From CAZKZZ01 sp964557375 (GTDB taxonomy: Bacteria > Spirochaetota > Spirochaetia > SPDA01 > CAZJBZ01): a DNA stretch of 51,014 bases. Under the pieces are notes generated by a model. The model did no database searches. It was given only the letters and a program-made list of their open reading frames with translations, and was not told the DNA's origin. This document shows positions 25,273-32,973 of this stretch, piece after piece. Position 1 is the stretch's first letter, and each line of letters begins with the position of its first letter. The stretch covers positions 1-51,014 of the forward strand of contig CAZKZZ010000011.1 of assembly GCA_964557375.1 (NCBI GenBank), given 5' to 3'. The position numbers and the translations under genes are program-made.

Positions 25273-25960
25273 GCTCTTCCGGTTTGGCCAACCCTTCTTT
25301 CTTCTTGAACTCTTCTAACAGAAGGTCGGCATTAGCAGGTGAAGACTCGAGCGCTTTGAACTTGTCTTCGAGAGACGCTTGGCTGCTCATATCATCGAGT
25401 TCCTGCATCGCTTCGGCCTCGGCTTCCAAACGTTCTACCTTGGAGCTCATTCGGTCGAAAGCTTCGAAAGCAGAGGTGTTAGACATGTTGCCGATCGTCT
25501 CTTGAATGCGTTTCTGGGCATCGACCCTTTTGGCCCTGGCTATGAGAAGATTTTTCTTTCTCTGGGCTTCTTCTATTTTCTGCTGGAGCTGCCGTAATGC
25601 TGTTTTGAGCTTTTCTACCGATTCATGCTGGGCTTCCCACTGCTCCCTGTATTGGGCGGCAATGTTATCGTACTCCTGTTTTTTTACCAGCGCCTCTTTG
25701 GCCAGGTCTTCTTTGCCCGCCTTGAGGGCGAGGCGGGCTTTGTTTTCCCATTCCTGGGCCTGAGAGAGCTGCTGATTCATCTGCCGTTCGAGTTTCTTTT
25801 CATCGGCGATTGCTGTTGCAACATTTTTCTTGGATTCGAACAGCTGCTCGTTCATATCGATGATAAGCTGGTTGAGCATTTTCTCAGGATTTTCCGCTTT
25901 GCTTATCATATCGTTTATATTGGATTTCATAACCCGTTTAAAACGGTCAAATAGTCCCAT
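25259..25960 (-). CDS. pspA: PspA/IM30 (Vipp1) family membrane-stress protein
   Basis: 233 residues, starting at the ATG at 25960 with GGAGGAG six bases upstream. Begins MGLFDRFKRVMKSNINDMIS, the typical amphipathic membrane-binding helix of the family, followed by a long continuous coiled coil (residues 25-200) with the hallmark NPEKMLNQLIIDMNEQL. PspA proteins are ESCRT-III-like and polymerise on damaged membranes. It sits in a run with STAS, YbjN and a regulator, without PspB/PspC or PspF. Confidence 0.93.
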   Translation of the reverse strand: MGLFDRFKRVMKSNINDMISKAENPEKMLNQLIIDMNEQLFESKKNVATAIADEKKLERQMNQQLSQAQEWENKARLALKAGKEDLAKEALVKKQEYDNIAAQYREQWEAQHESVEKLKTALRQLQQKIEEAQRKKNLLIARAKRVDAQKRIQETIGNMSNTSAFEAFDRMSSKVERLEAEAEAMQELDDMSSQASLEDKFKALESSPANADLLLEEFKKKEGLAKPEELDEK

Positions 25961-25987
25961 CAATCTCCTCCCTGCTCATGATCATGG

Positions 25988-26368
25988 TTACCGAAACTTG
26001 GTGAGAATCGGATAGTGCTGTGCCAGTGCCAGGCTGATAGCATCGAGAGACGCCTGGAATTCTTCGAAATCGATTGTATCATGAACAAAGGTCTCAGTAA
26101 TAATTATTTTTTCATTATCAAGAGCGTACGCTCCGTGAATTAAATCTGAACCGTTTAGTGTGAGCAGTTTTTCGAAAAGGGCTTCACGGTTTTTTTTCGG
26201 TACCTGCATTACGTCTACACGCAGGATGACCAGCGGATCTTCGAAGATAATAAAAACGTTCTCGAGGCCCTTTTCCGTGTCGGTAATGAGCCATGTGTAA
26301 GAGTCCAGTTTCTCATAGGTCAAATCGAGGTTTATCAGATAAGATTCGAGTTTATTGCTGTCCATCAT
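25988..26368 (-). CDS. YbjN-domain protein
   Basis: 126 residues. The alternating beta/alpha pattern (TWLITDTEKGLENVFIIFED, VVLRVDV-like strand, then EALFEKLLTLNGSDLIHGAY and a C-terminal helix) fits the YbjN/secretion-chaperone-like fold. No enzyme motif. There is no ribosome-binding site; a -10 box lies exactly six bases before the ATG, suggesting a leaderless transcript in addition to read-through from the STAS gene. 27 bases upstream of pspA, a recurring neighbour type for YbjN proteins. Confidence 0.7.
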   Translation of the reverse strand: MMDSNKLESYLINLDLTYEKLDSYTWLITDTEKGLENVFIIFEDPLVILRVDVMQVPKKNREALFEKLLTLNGSDLIHGAYALDNEKIIITETFVHDTIDFEEFQASLDAISLALAQHYPILTKFR

Positions 26369-26374
26369 TTCGTA

Positions 26375-26403
26375 ATTATACTAGAGATCCGACCGGCTGA
26401 AAA
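26375..26403 (-). promoter_or_regulatory. Promoter giving a leaderless ybjN-pspA transcript
   Basis: On minus, TTTTCA (26403-26398), 17-base spacer, perfect TATAAT (26380-26375), then only six bases to the ATG at 26368. Confidence 0.5.
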
Positions 26404-26412
26404 GCATCCGGA

Positions 26413-26964
26413 TCAGCCGAGGAAGACCTGCCCCGAATTGTCGATCGCAAGAATGGTTTTACATTCAGAGCACCGAAACCTCCCCGCTCTTGTAGCTTTG
26501 AGTTTCTTAGAGCAGATCGGACATTTAAAAATCTTCGGAAAGACGTTTGTGCTGCCGGTTTGGCCGCCTTTGACAAAGTAATCGACCGCTTCTTCTAAAT
26601 TGTCTTTGATGTTGAAGAATTGGGAAAAACCTAAAAGTTGAAATACTTCGTATACTTTCGGCTGAATTTCGAGAAGTACGAGATCTCCCCCTCTCGGTTT
26701 TACGGCTTTCAAAAACGCCGTAAAAGAGCCTATACCGGTACTCGAAACGTAATTCAAGCCACCGCAGTTAAATATGAGGCGTATGTAGTTTGCTTCGATC
26801 GCTTTCGTGACTCGTTTCTGGAAAAAGTTCGAGTTGTACGTGTCGATATAACCGGTAAGATAGAGAATTAAACATCCTTCCACCTGATCGACTTTCTGCA
26901 GTCTTATTTTTAGACTGTCGTCTTTCTCCTCATCAAATCCCGGTACAATATCATTGTTTGCCAT
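26413..26964 (-). CDS. STAS-domain protein with a C-terminal zinc ribbon
   Basis: 183 residues. Residues 20-130 are a STAS (anti-sigma-factor antagonist) domain; the phosphorylatable-serine region reads NCGGLNYVSSTGIGSF, with both serines in place. Residues 140-183 form a four-cysteine zinc ribbon, CPICSKKL then CSECKT. STAS proteins act in partner-switching with serine kinases; the ribbon could give metal or redox sensing, or protein contacts. Start supported by AGAGG and by promoter TTGACG-17-TATAGT. First gene of a run of four ending in the pseudo-receiver regulator. No kinase or sigma factor is adjacent. Confidence 0.85.
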   Translation of the reverse strand: MANNDIVPGFDEEKDDSLKIRLQKVDQVEGCLILYLTGYIDTYNSNFFQKRVTKAIEANYIRLIFNCGGLNYVSSTGIGSFTAFLKAVKPRGGDLVLLEIQPKVYEVFQLLGFSQFFNIKDNLEEAVDYFVKGGQTGSTNVFPKIFKCPICSKKLKATRAGRFRCSECKTILAIDNSGQVFLG

Positions 26965-27008
26965 GGTGCCTCTTTATAAAAGAGTTTTTGAGCGTCTGCT
27001 TCGGGGCT

Positions 27009-27037
27009 ACTATAACCCTTTTTAACGCGACCGTCAA
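27009..27037 (-). promoter_or_regulatory. Promoter of the STAS-ybjN-pspA operon
   Basis: On minus, TTGACG (27037-27032), 17-base spacer, TATAGT (27014-27009), about 45 bases before the ATG; the leader contains a small hairpin ctctt-ttata-aagag. Confidence 0.65.
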
Positions 27038-27141
27038 AAGACAGCCATAATAATAAAACTTTAATAATTTTATATTATAAGTCAAGACCATTCTTTGTCA
27101 AATGGTTATCTTGTAATATAACACATAATCACTACTTTTGC

Positions 27142-27170
27142 TTGACCAGAGATTATTTTGCCTCTAATAT
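27142..27170 (+). promoter_or_regulatory. Promoter of the exported-protein gene at 27202
   Basis: TTGACC (27142-27147), 17-base spacer, TAATAT (27165-27170), about 31 bases before the ATG. Confidence 0.6.
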
Positions 27171-27201
27171 GAGAGCATCAGACCAAACAAGGAATTAACC
27201 T

Positions 27202-27687
27202 ATGAAAAAAATTCTGGTCTTGTTCGTACTTATTTTATCGGTCCCTCTCTTTTTATTCTCAATAGATAAAGCAGAATTTGATGGAATTGTCGATTTTTCC
27301 ATCACTCTCGACCGTTTGAGCGAGCTGCTCGATAGAAGAGGCCCGCAGGCCCTTCCTCAGGACAAAATTTTCGTTATAACCGGTGCAATTTCTTCTATGC
27401 AAATACAGAATGACGGTAACGAGGGTGAATTTCTTGCAGAATTGGAGTTAATGGACGGTGAATGGGTAGATATGAGTCAGGTGGAGATGTATTCCAGTAT
27501 CGTCCAGCTTCGGGGGGAAGGATTTCAGGCCCGAATACCGGTACGACGGTCGAGAAACCCGATCGCGAACGAAATTACCGTAAACTCAAAAGTGATGATT
27601 GTGGCAAAAGTCATCGGGACCCGTACTCTCTACGACGGGAGGGTTGTTCCGCTTCTCGAGGCACTCTATCTGAGGACGATTGGCTGA
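27202..27687 (+). CDS. Small exported protein of unknown function
   Basis: 161 residues with a clear N-terminal signal peptide (MKK then about 16 hydrophobic residues; likely cleavage after LFLFS). The mature part looks beta-rich, with FVITGAISSMQIQND and EITVNSKVMIVAKVIGTR, reminiscent of small OB-like periplasmic folds, but no family was recognised. Own promoter and AAGGA ribosome-binding site; convergent with the response-regulator gene six bases on. Confidence 0.75.
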   Translation: MKKILVLFVLILSVPLFLFSIDKAEFDGIVDFSITLDRLSELLDRRGPQALPQDKIFVITGAISSMQIQNDGNEGEFLAELELMDGEWVDMSQVEMYSSIVQLRGEGFQARIPVRRSRNPIANEITVNSKVMIVAKVIGTRTLYDGRVVPLLEALYLRTIG

Positions 27688-27693
27688 TTCTCT

Positions 27694-28878
27694 TTAGAAC
27701 TGAATGTGAGCGGGATGGATGTCCCCGCCGTCGGAAAACACCAATGCCCTGTCTATGACATTTTTCAACTCCCGGATATTACCCGGCCAGGAGTGGCCCA
27801 AAAGCTTTTTTATTGATTCATTCTGCAGCCGGGCCGGTTTTCCGGTTCGTTCATACCCGAAATGGGAAGGGGGCCGAGAACGGCACCGGGCATGCTCGTC
27901 TTCTTCCGCCTTTTTTAGAAAATAAGCCGCAATAATGGGAATATCTTCTTTTCGCTCCCGCAGGGGCGGAAGATTGATTGTCAATATATTGAGCCGATAA
28001 TAGAGGTCCTGCCTGAAACGGTTCTCCGCGATGGCTTTCTCGAGATTCTGATTGGTCGCTGCAATAAGACGGACATCTACCGGGATGCATCGATTACTCC
28101 CCACCCGTTTTATTTTCTGATGTTCAATTACCCGCAGCAGTTTTGCTTGTGATTCGAGGGCCGTCTCGCCGATTTCATCGAGAAAGAGTGTCCCTCTATT
28201 TGCCAGCTCGAAACTGCCGGCGCGGGTTACCGCGTCGGTGTACGCTCCCTGCTCGCTCCCGAACAGTTCCGTTTCGAAGAGTTGAGGCGGTATGGCGGCA
28301 CAGTTGATCGCGATTAACGGGCTGCTGCTCCGGCCGGAGAGACCGTGGATCATTCCGGCAGTAATATCTTTTCCGGTCCCGCTCTCCCCGGTGAGGAGGA
28401 CCGTCTTGTCATTCTTTGCATACATGGTAATCAGTTTTTTTATCTGCCGTATCTCCGGGCTCATACCGAGAAAATCGGAGAATAGAACATCCGGTTCGGT
28501 GACGTAATTCGGGACAGTTTCCTGTACGCTTATAGCTTTTTGGATGGAGTGTTTCAATTCACCGGCATCGTACGGTTTTGTAATGTAATCACAGGCCCCG
28601 GATTTCATGGCCTGTACGATCAGTTTCCTCTCTGAGAATCCGGTGAGCATTACCACAGGGGGCGAAAACGGCGCTTTAGCAATATACTTCAGCACCTCCA
28701 GGCCGTTGATATCGGGAAGGTCGATATCGAGAAGTACAACATCGGGTGTTTCTTTTTGGAGCAATTCGAGACCCCGTTTTCCCCTTGTAGCCGTGATAAT
28801 GTAGAAATCGGGCGGCATGACCATTTTTAGAATACGGTGGGTGTGAATGTCATCATCAATAAATAGTATTCTTACCAT
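27694..28878 (-). CDS. Response regulator with AAA+ (NtrC-type) domain but no DNA-binding domain
   Basis: 394 residues. The receiver (1-120) is intact: LFIDDD, phospho-acceptor in VVLLDIDLP, and YITKPYD. The AAA+ domain (about 135-330) has Walker A GESGTGKD, Walker B GTLFLDEIGE and arginine-finger region RFRQDLYYRLN. The sigma54-contact loop, normally GAFTGA, reads GAYTDA, and the C-terminus stops after the helical lid (WPGNIRELKNVIDRALVFSD) with no Fis-type HTH. So it is built like a sigma54 activator but may act from solution, on another target, or not at all on sigma54. A 27-residue basic insert precedes the lid. Confidence 0.85.
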   Translation of the reverse strand: MVRILFIDDDIHTHRILKMVMPPDFYIITATRGKRGLELLQKETPDVVLLDIDLPDINGLEVLKYIAKAPFSPPVVMLTGFSERKLIVQAMKSGACDYITKPYDAGELKHSIQKAISVQETVPNYVTEPDVLFSDFLGMSPEIRQIKKLITMYAKNDKTVLLTGESGTGKDITAGMIHGLSGRSSSPLIAINCAAIPPQLFETELFGSEQGAYTDAVTRAGSFELANRGTLFLDEIGETALESQAKLLRVIEHQKIKRVGSNRCIPVDVRLIAATNQNLEKAIAENRFRQDLYYRLNILTINLPPLRERKEDIPIIAAYFLKKAEEDEHARCRSRPPSHFGYERTGKPARLQNESIKKLLGHSWPGNIRELKNVIDRALVFSDGGDIHPAHIQF

Positions 28879-29040
28879 ATTGAATTAGCCTAATTTATGG
28901 ATGGACCGTTTTCAAGTTTTTTTTTTCGGTGCTCCCTCCACTCCATAATACCGGGTTCCATCGGCTGCTGATTCAGCAATAGTATCTATCTAGGTAAAGG
29001 GCGGTTGTGAGATATGAGAGAATTGTGTTAGTATCCTCGT
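28879..29040. other. Divergent intergenic region, response regulator / fxsA
   Basis: 162 bases. Holds a T10-type run (minus-strand A run), the near-palindrome tgctgattcagca, and no clean promoter for either gene; no GG-N10-GC sigma54 promoter was found. Confidence 0.4.
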
Positions 29041-29487
29041 ATGCTTACAATCCGCTTTATCATTCAGTTTTTTGATAAGGGATTTGTACTCAAATCTCTT
29101 TTTATCATGCTGCTAATCTCTCTCGTACCCCTTGCAGAGATCGTGCTTCTCTTTCGCCTCGGTTCTTCCTGGGGCATGTATCTTATTCTTGCCTGCGCTG
29201 CAGCGACCGGGTTTTTGGGATTGTTTATCATCTTTTCTGAGGCGGGGAAAACGATCGATCAAGTCAAAGTAAAAGTAAAAGACGGCTATTATCCGCAGCG
29301 GGAATTTGCCGATTTTGCGGGAATCTGTGTAAGCGGATTGTGTCTGCTCTCTCCGGGGTTCATTACCGATGCGGTTGGTCTTCTGTTTCTCTTTCCCGCA
29401 TTGAGAAATGCAGCCGGACGGGCCGTTACAAAACGAATTCCCGACCGGCTAAAAGAGCTGTATGAATATCTAAAGCTGTATGATTAA
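29041..29487 (+). CDS. fxsA: FxsA-family membrane protein
   Basis: 148 residues with the FxsA pattern: SLVPLAEIVLLFRLGSSWG, a second helix, a polar stretch, then GLCLLSPGFITDAVGLLFLFP, which is the strongest family signature. Short cytoplasmic-membrane protein; in E. coli it affects phage exclusion, otherwise its role is unknown. No good ribosome-binding site at this ATG, so an internal start at 29107 is possible. Converges on the GT26 gene. Confidence 0.8.
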   Translation: MLTIRFIIQFFDKGFVLKSLFIMLLISLVPLAEIVLLFRLGSSWGMYLILACAAATGFLGLFIIFSEAGKTIDQVKVKVKDGYYPQREFADFAGICVSGLCLLSPGFITDAVGLLFLFPALRNAAGRAVTKRIPDRLKELYEYLKLYD

Positions 29488-29505
29488 TGACTTACGACAC
29501 ATCAA

Positions 29506-30261
29506 TTACAGTTTCCGGATACGGTGGAAGAGTAACAGGATACCGTAATAAATCCGAATGAAAATACCGAACAGCAGCCAAGGCCGCTTGATCAAATCGG
29601 GAAAATAATAGAAACGGCTGTTCCACAGCGCTTTGGGAGGACGCTGTTTCCTTCCGGAAATAATATCGAAACATTCGCCGCAGTAGAAAAACAGTCCGGG
29701 ACTGAACTTTTTTTTGTTCTGGGTTATCCAGAGATCGTTTTGGGGTATACCGCGGCCTGCAAGGAGGAGTGAGGGGGCCGCCTTTCGTATAGCCAGAATA
29801 ATGTCTTCTTCCCGCTCTTTTTTGAAATACCCGTTGCACCTTCCCACGATTCTGAGTCCGGGAAACGAGTCTCGGAGATTGCTCTCGATTACCTGGAGGT
29901 CGGCCTGTCTCTGTCCTATGAGATAGAGTGATCCGTTGTTTTGTTCGAGAATTCCTAAAAGTTTGATGGCAAACTCGAAAGGCATATATCGTATCGGCAT
30001 ATCCCGGAGTAAAAACTTGGCCCCGCGTAGGATCGACGGAGAAATGGGAAGCACCAGAGCGGCCGTGTTCAGACAGGAGAAATACTCTTTATTTCTTCGG
30101 GCACGAAGAAGATCGCGCAGAGTTATCATTACGATCTGATTGGTTTCATTGTTTGAAAGCAGACCCTTTACTACACCCTCTAAGTGTTCCGCAGAGACCA
30201 CATCAACAGGAACATTGAGTACGTAAATTCTCTTTTTTTGGTTTATCGGCGTAGTTTCCAC
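29506..30261 (-). CDS. Divergent WecG/TagA/CpsF (GT26) glycosyltransferase
   Basis: 251 residues, GTG start, overlapping rsmE by 19 bases. Fold-level match to GT26: an early VVSAEHL segment, a TLN-like strand, then SLYLIGQRQADLQVIESNL and a C-terminal GxPQ-type motif, followed by a hydrophobic/basic membrane-binding tail (residues 215-251). But the family's catalytic Asp-Gly (LPDG in active members) reads LPISPSIL, TLN reads TLR, and GxPkQE reads GIPQND. Activity is therefore doubtful or altered. Active relatives extend a lipid-linked sugar made by a WecA/TagO enzyme such as the one at 10802. Confidence 0.78.
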   Translation of the reverse strand: METTPINQKKRIYVLNVPVDVVSAEHLEGVVKGLLSNNETNQIVMITLRDLLRARRNKEYFSCLNTAALVLPISPSILRGAKFLLRDMPIRYMPFEFAIKLLGILEQNNGSLYLIGQRQADLQVIESNLRDSFPGLRIVGRCNGYFKKEREEDIILAIRKAAPSLLLAGRGIPQNDLWITQNKKKFSPGLFFYCGECFDIISGRKQRPPKALWNSRFYYFPDLIKRPWLLFGIFIRIYYGILLLFHRIRKL

Positions 30262-31028
30262 GACGATCGCTCCCTATAGGTTATGGTGACGGCTGCAACC
30301 GCGTAGAGAGAAGCGGTCTCGGTCCTCAGCACGTTGTTTCCTAAGTATACAAGATTAAAACCGGAACCGGTCAACAGGTCAACCTCTTTCGAGGAAAGTC
30401 CCCCTTCAGGTCCGATCACTATTCCGATCTCATCCGGGCTATCAGAAAGATAGTCATGAAGAGATTTCTTTTCAAGCAGTTTTTCATGAAAAATAAGGCC
30501 GAGGCGCTGTTCCGCACAATTCCACACCCGGGGGATATCCCCGAGCGGTATCGGACCGTGGATACCGGTAATAGTTGAAGAACCGGACTGCTGTACTGCC
30601 TCTTCGACGATCCGGTCCCAACGCTCCTGTTTTGATGAACGGTTTTCCGCCTGTATTTTGGGGACTGTATGCTCACTTACTACCGGATAGAGGCTTCTAA
30701 CACCCGCCTCTACTGCTTGCCGGATAATCAGGTCCATTTTTTTTCCCTTAGGGATACATTGAAACAGAGTAATACGGGGGTTCGGTGATCGGTGTCCGGT
30801 TTCTTCTCGAACTGCATTCCGCGGACCTTCCGGGTTTACCGAGACGGTGCATTTCCCGTTCTCCTTTTCGATGATGGTAAGGGTATACCTCTCTCCGTTA
30901 TGATCGATTGCCGGAAAGGAGTCGCCCTCCTGTAATCGAAGGACCCGGCTCAAATAGTGATACTCATCGCCGGTTACAGATAAGATACCGCTGCCGTCAT
31001 ACTGTGAAGGAAGAACAAATTGACGCAT
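30243..31028 (-). CDS. rsmE: 16S rRNA (uracil-1498-N3)-methyltransferase
   Basis: 261 residues. N-terminal PUA-like domain (about 1-75; HYLSRVLRLQEGD) and C-terminal SPOUT trefoil-knot domain with IGPEGGLSSKEVD near residue 205 and LGNNVLRTETASLYA near 230, the SAM-binding knot. Methylates U1498 in the ribosomal decoding region. A 13-base near-palindrome, attaccgggtaat, lies just before the start. Confidence 0.94.
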   Translation of the reverse strand: MRQFVLPSQYDGSGILSVTGDEYHYLSRVLRLQEGDSFPAIDHNGERYTLTIIEKENGKCTVSVNPEGPRNAVREETGHRSPNPRITLFQCIPKGKKMDLIIRQAVEAGVRSLYPVVSEHTVPKIQAENRSSKQERWDRIVEEAVQQSGSSTITGIHGPIPLGDIPRVWNCAEQRLGLIFHEKLLEKKSLHDYLSDSPDEIGIVIGPEGGLSSKEVDLLTGSGFNLVYLGNNVLRTETASLYAVAAVTITYRERSSWKLRR

Positions 31029-31053
31029 CTATTACCGGGTAATCATGAGATAC

Positions 31054-31461
31054 TCATACCTGATCACGGATTATATGGATGTGTACGGACCGGTTTCGTC
31101 CACCGTCGAATTCGCAGAAAAAAATACCCTGCCAGGTACCAAGGACGAGTGAACCGTTTTCTATGGGTACGGTAACGCTTTCTCCGATTACCGATGCTTT
31201 TATATGGGCAGCAGAGTTTCCCTCCATATGAGCGTAGCCGTCGTTTAGAGGAACGACCTTATTGAGCTCCATAAGGATGTCCTGCTGGACCGATGGGTCT
31301 GCCGCTTCATTGATGGTAATGGCTGCGGTTGTGTGGGGGCAGTACACGGTACACAGCCCCCGCTCCACTTTTTCGGAATGTACATTCTTCTTTACCTGCT
31401 GGGTTATGTTTACAAACTCGGTCCGTTCATGAGTTTTGACCCGGATAGTTGTTAATCCCAT
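31054..31461 (-). CDS. YjbQ/UPF0047 family protein
   Basis: 135 residues, complete. Family motifs are VYCPHTTAAITINE near residue 40, GNSAAHIKASVIG near 82 and VLGTWQGIFFCEFDGGR near 107, ending in a His-rich strand (VHIHII). The family is annotated as secondary thiamine-phosphate synthase activity; its physiological role is unsettled. Start overlaps the ctpA end by ten bases, using GGAGG in the ctpA tail. Confidence 0.88.
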   Translation of the reverse strand: MGLTTIRVKTHERTEFVNITQQVKKNVHSEKVERGLCTVYCPHTTAAITINEAADPSVQQDILMELNKVVPLNDGYAHMEGNSAAHIKASVIGESVTVPIENGSLVLGTWQGIFFCEFDGGRNRSVHIHIIRDQV

Positions 31462-32879
31462 TTTTCTTTGAGCACCTCCACTGCTTTTTGAAGGACCATG
31501 TCATACTCGAGATCGTATACGGGCGGTGTATTTTTCGTCTTGTTTATTTCGTTTCTGATCAGCCGTCTGATAATCCTCTCTTCCATGACAATACCGTCTG
31601 CCCGTAGTTCCTCGATAAAACGCCGTATTTCCTGCTCACTCGGGTCCGGATTATCCGAGACGAAATGGCCGACTAGATTATTTTCGAGTATCTGTTTGTA
31701 CGATTCCTGCTCTTTGTCCGAAAGTTCTTTCTCGGCCACTTCGATGTCCGGTTTTATTCCGATGTGGTCGATGTTCGTCCCTGAAGGCGTGTAATATCTG
31801 GACATGGTCAGTTTGAATCCGCCTGCGCCGAATGATTTGACCTGCTGTACTGACCCTTTCCCGAACGTGGTTTCTCCGATCAGCTCTCCCCTACCATGGT
31901 CCTTGAAAGCCCCGGCTAAAATTTCGGAAGCAGACGCGGAACCCTGGTCTATGAGTACGATAATAGGAAGATCATCGCTTACCTCTGTCTCGAGGTTTGC
32001 ACTGTACACGCGGTTTTCGGAGGGAATTCGGGACCGTGTACTGACGATGGTACCGCCTGAGATAAAGAGATCGACGGTATCGACCACCGAAGTGAGCAGT
32101 CCGCCCGGATTGCTCCGCACATCTATGACCATCCCTTTATAGTTGTTGTCTTCGAAGAATTGGATTGCCTCTTTTGTTTTGTCATCGGTGAGCGGAGTAA
32201 ACTGGATGATACGCAGATACCCGATGCCGGTCGATTCTATCATGTCATACCGTACGGTGGGGACTTCGATAATCGCCCTGGTAAGTGTTACCGGAAAAGT
32301 GATATCTTCTCCCCGTCTAATGGTAACGGTCACTTCAGTGCCCGGGGCCCCCCGAAGAGTGTCCACGACATCGTCGATGGTCATGTTCTCAGTGGTTTCG
32401 TTCTCGATCCGGATGATGTAATCACCGGCTGAAATGCCCGCCTTACTGGCCGGAGTTCCCTCTATCGGGGCAACAACCCGCACGTAGGGGGAGTAATTCT
32501 CGCGGATGTAATCGTTCTCCTCATCCTCGATGTTCTCTTGTTTCGGAGATTTCGTAATATACAACCCGACACCGCCGAATTTTCCCGATGTCGTGTCGGT
32601 AAGATCTTCCATATCGCTTTTCGTGAGGTAGGTCGAATATGGATCGTCGAGGCTTTCAAACAGTCCTGTGAGCGCTCCTTCGAAAAGCGTTTCAGCAGAC
32701 ACTTCGTCAACATAATTATTTTGAACAAAACGGAACACCTGTTCGAATAATGTAACATATTTTTGTGTTTCGTTTGTTTCTGAATCCGCCTCCGCCACCT
32801 GGGGGATGACAAGCAGAGATACTACGGCAAGGCAAAATGCGGTTATCACTATCCAAATGTATCGCTCTTTTATTCTCAT
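31452..32879 (-). CDS. ctpA: Carboxy-terminal processing peptidase (S41, CtpA/Prc-like)
   Basis: 475 residues. An N-terminal membrane anchor or signal (residues 8-30), a PDZ domain (about 85-180), and the S41 catalytic core with the nucleophile Ser in DQGSASASEILAGAF near residue 315 and the general-base Lys in GETTFGKGSVQQV near 338. Periplasmic serine protease that trims C-termini of envelope proteins. No ribosome-binding site precedes the ATG; the promoter just upstream predicts transcription starting at the ATG itself. Confidence 0.93.
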   Translation of the reverse strand: MRIKERYIWIVITAFCLAVVSLLVIPQVAEADSETNETQKYVTLFEQVFRFVQNNYVDEVSAETLFEGALTGLFESLDDPYSTYLTKSDMEDLTDTTSGKFGGVGLYITKSPKQENIEDEENDYIRENYSPYVRVVAPIEGTPASKAGISAGDYIIRIENETTENMTIDDVVDTLRGAPGTEVTVTIRRGEDITFPVTLTRAIIEVPTVRYDMIESTGIGYLRIIQFTPLTDDKTKEAIQFFEDNNYKGMVIDVRSNPGGLLTSVVDTVDLFISGGTIVSTRSRIPSENRVYSANLETEVSDDLPIIVLIDQGSASASEILAGAFKDHGRGELIGETTFGKGSVQQVKSFGAGGFKLTMSRYYTPSGTNIDHIGIKPDIEVAEKELSDKEQESYKQILENNLVGHFVSDNPDPSEQEIRRFIEELRADGIVMEERIIRRLIRNEINKTKNTPPVYDLEYDMVLQKAVEVLKEKWD

Positions 32880-32885
32880 ACATCC

Positions 32886-32913
32886 ATTCTATGGTCTGGT
32901 AATGGTTTGTCAA
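32886..32913 (-). promoter_or_regulatory. ctpA promoter, predicted leaderless mRNA
   Basis: On minus, perfect TTGACA (32913-32908), 16-base spacer, TAGAAT (32891-32886), then six bases to the A of the ATG at 32879, which would be the +1 position. Confidence 0.6.
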
Positions 32914-32930
32914 GGAGAGACTCATTCCTC

Positions 32931-32960
32931 TTGACTGGTAAAAGATGAAAAACGTACACT
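32931..32960 (+). promoter_or_regulatory. Promoter of the membrane-protein / MinD-like / fapA operon
   Basis: TTGACT (32931-32936), 18-base spacer, TACACT (32955-32960), 13 bases before the ATG at 32974; the leader is short. Confidence 0.45.
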
Positions 32961-32973
32961 GCCCCTACAGGTT

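Noticed and set aside
28879..29040. Sigma54 promoter near the NtrC-like gene
   Set aside because: No GG-N10-GC element with the TGGCAC/TTGC context was found.
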